A stretch of DNA of 64,000 nucleotides from Acheta domesticus. Its lineage: Eukaryota > Arthropoda > Insecta > Orthoptera > Gryllidae. Below, in pieces: positions 58,100 through 64,000 of the stretch. Made by a program: the position numbers and the translations under genes. Each line of letters begins with the position of its first letter. The first letter of the stretch is position 1. The notes beneath the pieces were generated by a model that saw only the letters and a list, made by a program, of their open reading frames with translations, ran no database searches and had not been told where the DNA came from. The stretch is from positions 3,387,371 to 3,451,370 of the forward strand of contig JAHLJT010000631.1 of NCBI GenBank assembly GCA_031308135.1, written 5' to 3'.

Positions 58100-59072
58100 C
58101 AATGGCGGCTGGTGCCCCTACAGACTGGAGGTTCTTCCATCAAATGACGGAAATGTAATTTCCAAAATTCAAAACACGAATACATAATAAAAATGTAAGC
58201 AATTCAAATTAATTAAAATTACGTTAATTAAAAGTCTATATTGAAACATTACTTCCATAATTTTATGCGTTGTGCCTATTCAGGTACATACACCTCCCGC
58301 GCAAAAGTTCTGGCTTTGATTTCCACTGGGCACGTAAGTTCCGACTCCAGTACACTGCATCAACACGTTTAACACAAATACAATTATTTTATTTCGAAAA
58401 TTTCACTATCCTGGTATATTTTGTAATAAACATCCTTCCACACACAGACTCGTATTCCCACCAGCGCTCTCCATGTGTAACTGCAGGCTGCTGAAAGAGG
58501 AATATCTATCGAGAAAGGGACTTCCTTCCAGAACGGCCAACATTACACAAAGAATTCATCAAGGGTTCATTTTAAATCAATAAATTTAATATTAAATGAA
58601 AACAAATTCTCTGTAAATACTAAATGCCGTCAACAATTGACTGAACTTTCAATAACAAGCGAAATTCATAAAATTACGTTGCAGTGAGTCAGGCGAAGAC
58701 AGAATATTGGGATTCCCCTCAGACTCCTTCGGTCGCCGCGCAGCGCTAGACAGCACCACCCGTCAGGTTACCCAACCAAAAGCCGGCATCCTCCCCATGT
58801 CAAATCGAAGGGCCAAAGAATAAACGCAGTAAACCCAGTAATACCGCCAAAGGCCAAGGGCATGGTGCAATACCCGGAAAGGCACCACGAACCGTAGAGA
58901 GCGCCAGTTGGACGCTCTTTGGTTTCAAACTGATTTCATATACATCGATATTGCTGCGAACTCTTCAATATTGAATGTCCTTGAAAGGAAAATAGATATT
59001 CTTAAGATAGGAGATCTTATTCAATTGTCTGGGGGTTGTGCAGCCGTGGAACCTAAGCACGAGCCGCCACTT
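58100..59072 (+). mobile_element. hAT-like element, no transposase seen
   Basis: The left end CAATGGCGGCTGGTGCCCC and right end GCACGAGCCGCCACTT form inverted ends close to those of the hAT at 41706-43698 (both right ends share CACGAGCCGCCACT). Both outermost triplets deviate from CAG, and no 8-bp TSD was seen. The interior has no recognised coding region. Treated as a probable degenerate relative. Confidence 0.45.
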
Positions 59073-59079
59073 CTCTTAT

Positions 59080-59225
59080 GCAATACAGGCTTGTCCAAAA
59101 TTACACACATGTCTGTAGTATATATTATCTCGCATACGCACTTTTGAAGAAACGAATGGTGAAGAGGCGTCGAGTAAACAATAGGAACGTATATGGCTAT
59201 TTCGATGGGATATTCAGTGGAAATT
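59080..59225 (+). repeat. direct repeat, right copy
   Basis: Matches 57953-58099 along its length, including GAACGTATATGGCTATTTCG. It begins 8 bp after the right end of the hAT-like element. Confidence 0.8.
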
Positions 59226-59369
59226 TCGTCACGTTTTTGCTTATCTCAAAGTTTTATGATTGGAAATGTAAGCCAGATAAAAGAAAACCGTTTTTCTCAG
59301 TTGCTAGAACTCTCCTATGCTGGAACATCCATGTGCCAAACAACTTCATTGCAGGATCATCGTGTATAT

Positions 59370-59545
59370 ACTGTGATTTTCGAAACTGCCCCTGACAGGA
59401 ATCAGCTGTCGACAGTTTCATCCAATCGGGAGCTTGAACGTCACATTAGTGACGTCACTGTCGCGAAATTTAAGCTTCTGATTGGATGACTGCGAGACAG
59501 CTGAATTCTGTCGGGGGCAATGTTACGAAAATCGCATTATCATTT
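59370..59545. mobile_element. palindromic MITE, CATCCAATC family, copy 3
   Basis: The arms pair GATTTTCGAAACTGCCCCTG with CGGGGGCAATGTTACGAAAATC, and CAGCTGTCGACAGTTTCATC with GATGACTGCGAGACAGCTG. The centre holds TGACGTCA at 59450-59457. It shares the same ordered blocks as copy 2. Confidence 0.8.
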
Positions 59546-59599
59546 GTAATACATTCATATTCTTTCTGGCATTTTAGGAATTCTGAGGAGCAGTACTTA

Positions 59600-60190
59600 C
59601 CCTTTGAATCGTTACAGCCATACGTAGCACACCATACGCTGCGACCATGGAGCTCTGAGGACACCGGAACTCCCGAACCCCTAAGAGGCCACCGACTTCC
59701 TCCGCACGCCTGCGAACATGACATCACGGCGGAACTGTGACGTCAGCGCCGGACGCAAGGCGGCGTGCAACTGCACGACGACCAGGCCGACGACGTTTTG
59801 CAAGCAGCCCCAGGCCGCGGCTCCGGCGCTGCAGGTACAAGAAACAAAGGCGGGAGGGATCGTTTACATTTCCATTAACACTTTTTAACATCCACTCGCT
59901 GCTTTTTTTTTCTCGAGCGAACGCGCTAGGCGAATCCGACGCGTCGAGACGAGGCGAGGAGAGCCTCGTCGCTGGCGGCGAAACGGAGCAGCGATGGCGT
60001 AACGTCTGTCGTCGACGCAAAAAGCAAGGCCGGGCGCGCCCGCGAATTCGCCTGCGCTTCAAACGCCGTCCACGGGAAGCCTCGAGTGCGCAGCGGGGGT
60101 GGCCTACTTTCACACACGAGATCGGATGCGCCGTCCACCTCCGGTACCTTTCCTGTCTTCTTACGTTTATTGTTGGGCTCGAAAAATGGG
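59600..60190. other. CpG-island-like block, possible promoter and first exon
   Basis: GC- and CpG-rich unique sequence with no obvious tandem repeat, unlike the other GC-rich blocks here. It has TGACGTCA (CRE-like) at 59738-59745. An ATG at 59718 opens a plus-strand frame that reaches CAG at 59834 followed by GTACAAG, a fair splice donor. That would make a 117-nt (39-codon) exon with no recognisable domain. Longer frames on either strand (plus 59737-60195, minus 59724-60242) are not recognisable either. Confidence 0.25.
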
Positions 60191-60212
60191 GATAGAGTAA
60201 GATATCTTTCTC

Positions 60213-61175
60213 TAGGTAGCTCAGGACATCATTTGATGTCACTGCGATGCCTCTGACCAGGAGGTCTAGGGGTCGAGTCCCAACGGTTGCAGGATTTTCG
60301 ACACGAACTACATTACTGGGTCAAACTTAGCGGCTGTATGGCAAAGAACGATAGCGGCAAAGTGCTCTGATCAATAGCTTCCCGTGGTTTCTCCGATTAA
60401 CTCCAGGTGAATGCCAGAAAAGTACCCTAACAAACATCCACGGACTGCCCGCGTCTTCCCCGCAGGGAGGGCCAGATGGTCGCCAGACGTGAGGCTCTAG
60501 GCGGAGGCGGAGACGTCCACCCTATACCTCAGTCTGTTCGTGGCACTCACGACGTTTTCTTCAAGGTGGAGGCAGCCTGTAGATGGCTTGTCACCGAACC
60601 TTGGGCGGGATTGGGCGTGGAGTTCGCCAGCCGGCGTCCTCTGTGCAGCGGGGCGGCGGATCTCAAGTCCACATATAAAATTCCAAGCGGAGAACATGAA
60701 CCTCCTGTCAGGTTTGCCTAGGTTCCGGAGGTACTCACATCGATGGCATCAACGGGGGGCAGTATGGAGACGCGTTGGGGTCCCTGGGACACCTGGATTT
60801 CGGACCTGGGGCACCCAGTTCGGCACCTGCCTTCGACGTGGCAGTGGTCTGATTCTCTGGGCGTAGAGAAGGAACTTGTCCTAGTGCATTGTCAATGGCG
60901 CCTTGATTCGAATCTGGTACTGGCCTGAAAAGCTAGTATAACTGAGCTCTAGGGAAGCCCAACCCAGGCATTGCAGGGTAACGGAGACAGCTGAAATGGA
61001 ATCCCGCTGTTGGGAGATTCCTGGCTGGGGAAACCCCGCTAGCCGATATATAGGTCGGCGCCGCATTTGACCACCCAGCGAGGGAAAACATGCCGCCATC
61101 TCACATGATGAAACATGCACTACACTCTCAGGACTAATGAACTTAGCAGTTGACGCGACCAGAAACACTGATCAA
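60213..61175 (+). mobile_element. SINE family A split by about 0.5 kb of other sequence
   Basis: The head is at 60213-60300, with GGTAGCTCAGGACATC as box A and GGGTCGAGTCCCAACGG as box B. The body reaches AAGTACCCTAACAAACATCC near 60440. The 3-prime half resumes near 60990 with CCGCTGTTGGGAGATTCC and ends at GTTGACGCGACCAGAAACAC then TGATCAATCAAT. The intervening 60470-60985 is GC-rich, unrelated to other copies, and contains unrecognised open frames. Confidence 0.7.
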
Positions 61176-63333
61176 TCAATTTCCTTAGGAGAAGAAAAGG
61201 GATAATTCATTCATGCAACTGAATTATTGAATGTACAACGGTACAAAACACACATTAACGTGCGGACAATCTATAACTGAGATCTCTTGGCCGGCAGTGT
61301 GATCGCTATCGTGGAGGAGTTTGGCGCTACAGCTGCCGGAGATACCTTTGGACCAAAGTTGTTGGATGTAATGCAGACGAAGGAAATGACAAATCCCTGG
61401 TCTTGAAAATATAATTGTGGATTCTGTTATGCTCTTGGTGCCTATCTTAAAACAATAAATAGGTGCGGAGAGAGGCAAAGCTGAAGCTTAATACCTCCCC
61501 CCATCAAGCGTCAGCTGTGCCTTCTCTGCACCTCATTGGTAGGTAACCAATAATTTGCCCCTCATTAGTAGGCAACCAATCATACGTTAGTGTTTTGGAA
61601 GATGCGTTCTGATGCAGTCATAGAGAATTTGCCTCCCCGCCAAACTGGTACCAAACGGCCAAAACTTAGCAATAATATAAAACTCAAAATCCAGATCTCA
61701 GGGATATATCTTAGATACTACAGAGAAATCCACTTCTCGATATCTTTTTTTCGTTTTCCCCCTCTGATAACTATTTTAATGGGAACATTAGTGACAATTT
61801 TCTGAATTATTAAAAGGCATTAACCATGTAATGTGCACTTGAAGATTTTTAGTGCAGAATAATATAGGATTCTTATTTTCTTATCATAGATACCACGGCT
61901 TTTGAGTTCGAAGTGAATTGATGTATCTTACACTATAACTGATATTTTTTCAATAATATATAACACTCATAAACAAAAAAGTGTTGTCGTGCATTGATTC
62001 CCGATATATTGATAACAAATATTGAGTATTGAGATATGCATATAAAAGTCACAAAAATGTTTATATAAATGTCCATTTAAAGTGTCATCATAAGTCACTA
62101 TCAACAGCTCACTACAAAACAAATCACATTAAATACACACAAATTATTTTACAACTCACTGCCAGATGATGTTAAACGGTTAAAATCGGTACAGAAGTTT
62201 AAGAGCCAAATAAATTCATAACTGATGTGTAACTGTTTCTATACAATTCGATACTACGCCGAGAATCAAAAAGGAAAGTAATATTGATTTCAACAGCCAT
62301 ATTTAATGTATTAATTTTTATTTAGACTGTATAATTCTACAAGACAAAATTTACCATTAACAAGTATTTACCTTCAACAAGTACCTCAGTTTCTGGTCGA
62401 ATCAGACCCATCGCAATCAGAGGTTCCTACAGTTTCCCTGATCATTTGGGCGAATCCTGAGATGGCCCTTTGTTTTGCTTGTCAACATAAATGTAACTCC
62501 TGTATCTGTGCACTTTTATCCAGTACAGTTGAGAATATAGTTATTCAAATTAACGTTCTCTATGTTCCAGAGACAGTAATTCAATTCCTTTACGGAGAAC
62601 ATTATGAGAATAGTAGCAAAAATTCTTAATTGATTTGCCTTGGAAAACTGTTTTTATTACATGGGAGAAAATATTTTCTACTTAGTTCTTGTCAAAACGC
62701 CCTTTTCCGTCTCCATTCAGAATTCAACCTAACAGAACTGTCATTTGACTTAAAATAATGTAATGATTCAGGATCATTAAGGGAATGATAGTAAGAATCC
62801 CGATGAGTTTTAGCATATGTTTAAAGAAAATTAGCTTGAACGGACTATAGTAAAGCGGCAACGATATGCATGAATAGGATATAGAAAAAACAGAAGAAAA
62901 CCGCATTGCGCGGAAGTAATATCTTAGTTTATTAAAATGCGCACAAATAGACATAATGGTTAAATAGATATCAATTTGAGAAGAATTTCAGAGTTGGTTT
63001 CATTAAAATTGAACCACGGGTTGCGCTATTATAACAATTTTCATTATGGAAAATGACAATGCAGAACAGTTGACGTGAAGTGCTAAATACATGATATGGA
63101 AATCGGCATTTTTCGGCGTGATGGGGGTCGAAAATGCACATTTTGAATATAAACCAAAGACATTGAGACCAAATGGGGAATCTTGAACATTGTGGCAGGG
63201 TTATCTACTAAAAATAGTGGAAAACGGAAAAATTTATTGGTAACAATACTTGAACAATAATGGCGGCGGCCGGTGTTTGTTTTGAAGGAATGAAGATAGG
63301 AGGCAACGACAATGAAAAAAAAATGTATATGGT
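61176..63333. other. AT-rich stretch with no recognised gene
   Basis: A short duplicated palindrome-like unit (CCTCATTGGTAGGTAACCAAT, then CCTCATTAGTAGGCAACCAAT) lies at about 61530-61580. Otherwise nothing recognised. Confidence 0.45.
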
Positions 63334-63677
63334 TTCGTGAGTCAGCTTTGGTGGGAGATACATGTGTTACGTGAGAACATTTTGAATAGAAAAACCTTAA
63401 ATCTTGGTAGGACATGTTAGTAATTATTCGCAAAGTGAAAGTGCGATAAAACAATATTGATTTTTTGCGTGGAAAACATTTGTTTTACAAATTTGAATTA
63501 TGATTCGTGAGTCAGCTTTGGTGGGAGATGCATGTGTTGCGTGAAACATTTTTTTTGACTACGAAAACTTAAAGTCTCGGGAGGACATGTTAGTAATTAT
63601 TCGCACAGTGAAAATGCGATAGAAACAATATTAATCTTTTGCGTGGAAAACATTCGTTTTTATAAATTTGGATTGTG
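63334..63677. repeat. 170-bp tandem duplication
   Basis: The stretch starting TTCGTGAGTCAGCTTTGGTG begins at 63334 and again at 63504. Both copies continue through GGACATGTTAGTAATTATTC and TTTTGCGTGGAAAACATT. There are two copies with a modest number of substitutions and small indels. Confidence 0.92.
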
Positions 63678-64000
63678 AAAGACATAGCAAGGAATGTTGA
63701 AATGGATAAAACGCGAAGACACTGAATAATTGCTCGCGAGCAGATCAGCATCTACGGGTAGCGGGTGAAGATTCGGCACCCAGGAGGCATGGTGTTACTT
63801 CAAAACCTGAAGCAGACGGCAACGAACACGGGAAGTGCACACAATTTTTATTGTTTCCAGTATAAGGGTTGCACAAGACCAATAGAGTCAGTAACAATTA
63901 GTAATGGACGCCTATAGTAGTACTCAAATGTTAAATTTTGCTGTAGAAAAATCAAAGATCTTTCAAATGTCAATACATAATGTTTAAATAACAGGCAAAT

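Noticed and set aside
1..64000. CRISPR arrays, bacterial operons, ribosome binding sites or riboswitches
   Set aside because: All content is of eukaryotic type; the tandem repeats have no spacer structure and no Cas-like proteins are present.

Overview
The window looks like a stretch of animal, most likely insect, nuclear genome that is almost free of genes and built from transposable elements, tandem repeats and decayed copies of both. The basis is the AT-rich unique DNA, the lack of any long non-repetitive open frame, and the mix of element types: Tc1, several hAT, a Helitron, two or three LINE fragments, tRNA-derived SINEs, a 5S-derived sequence and palindromic MITEs. I favour a large-genome insect, possibly polyneopteran, because of the long (about 0.5 kb) tRNA-headed SINE family; that is weak inference. 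No intact host protein-coding gene could be supported. The best host-gene hint is a CpG-rich block near 59.6-60.2 kb with a possible first exon.

Layout. 1-2350: a very GC-rich 12-bp satellite with higher-order structure that runs off the left edge. 2.35-4.6 kb: GC-rich flank, a SINE fragment, and a hAT MITE with a perfect 8-bp target-site duplication (TSD). 4.6-8.9 kb: a spaced inverted repeat and a TIR-like element holding a 5S-rRNA-like sequence. 8.9-12.6 kb: SINE family A copies, one interrupted by a 55-bp minisatellite, and a LINE endonuclease remnant. 13.2-15.4 kb: a second copy of the hAT MITE (perfect TSD) and a 1.3-kb hAT element with transposase N- and C-terminal remnants. 16.2-21.8 kb: two nearly identical 440-bp inverted repeats around 4.7 kb that holds a 656-bp palindrome. 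22-31 kb: a coding relic, GC-rich and simple repeats, and a cluster of SINE A copies.

31.7-34.6 kb: a complete but frameshifted Tc1 element with IR/DR ends, then an LTR-like segment with a near-perfect heat-shock element. 36.7-40.8 kb: SINEs and a small palindromic MITE. 41.7-43.7 kb: a hAT element with a TTF/ZMYM1-like transposase relic, itself interrupted by a short Helitron. 45.2-48.4 kb: a LINE reverse transcriptase on the minus strand, then a LINE endonuclease on the plus strand split by a 1.38-kb insertion with a 6-bp TSD. 48.9-64 kb: two more palindromic MITEs, a fold-back element, copies of a repeat carrying a GGAC-type tetramer run, a hAT-like element between direct repeats, the CpG block, a split SINE A and a 170-bp tandem duplication.

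The elements do not form a pathway. What links them is nesting order (Helitron in hAT, insertion in LINE, minisatellite in SINE, Tc1 in a TA microsatellite), which gives a relative insertion history. All boundaries were read by eye; identity figures are estimates.
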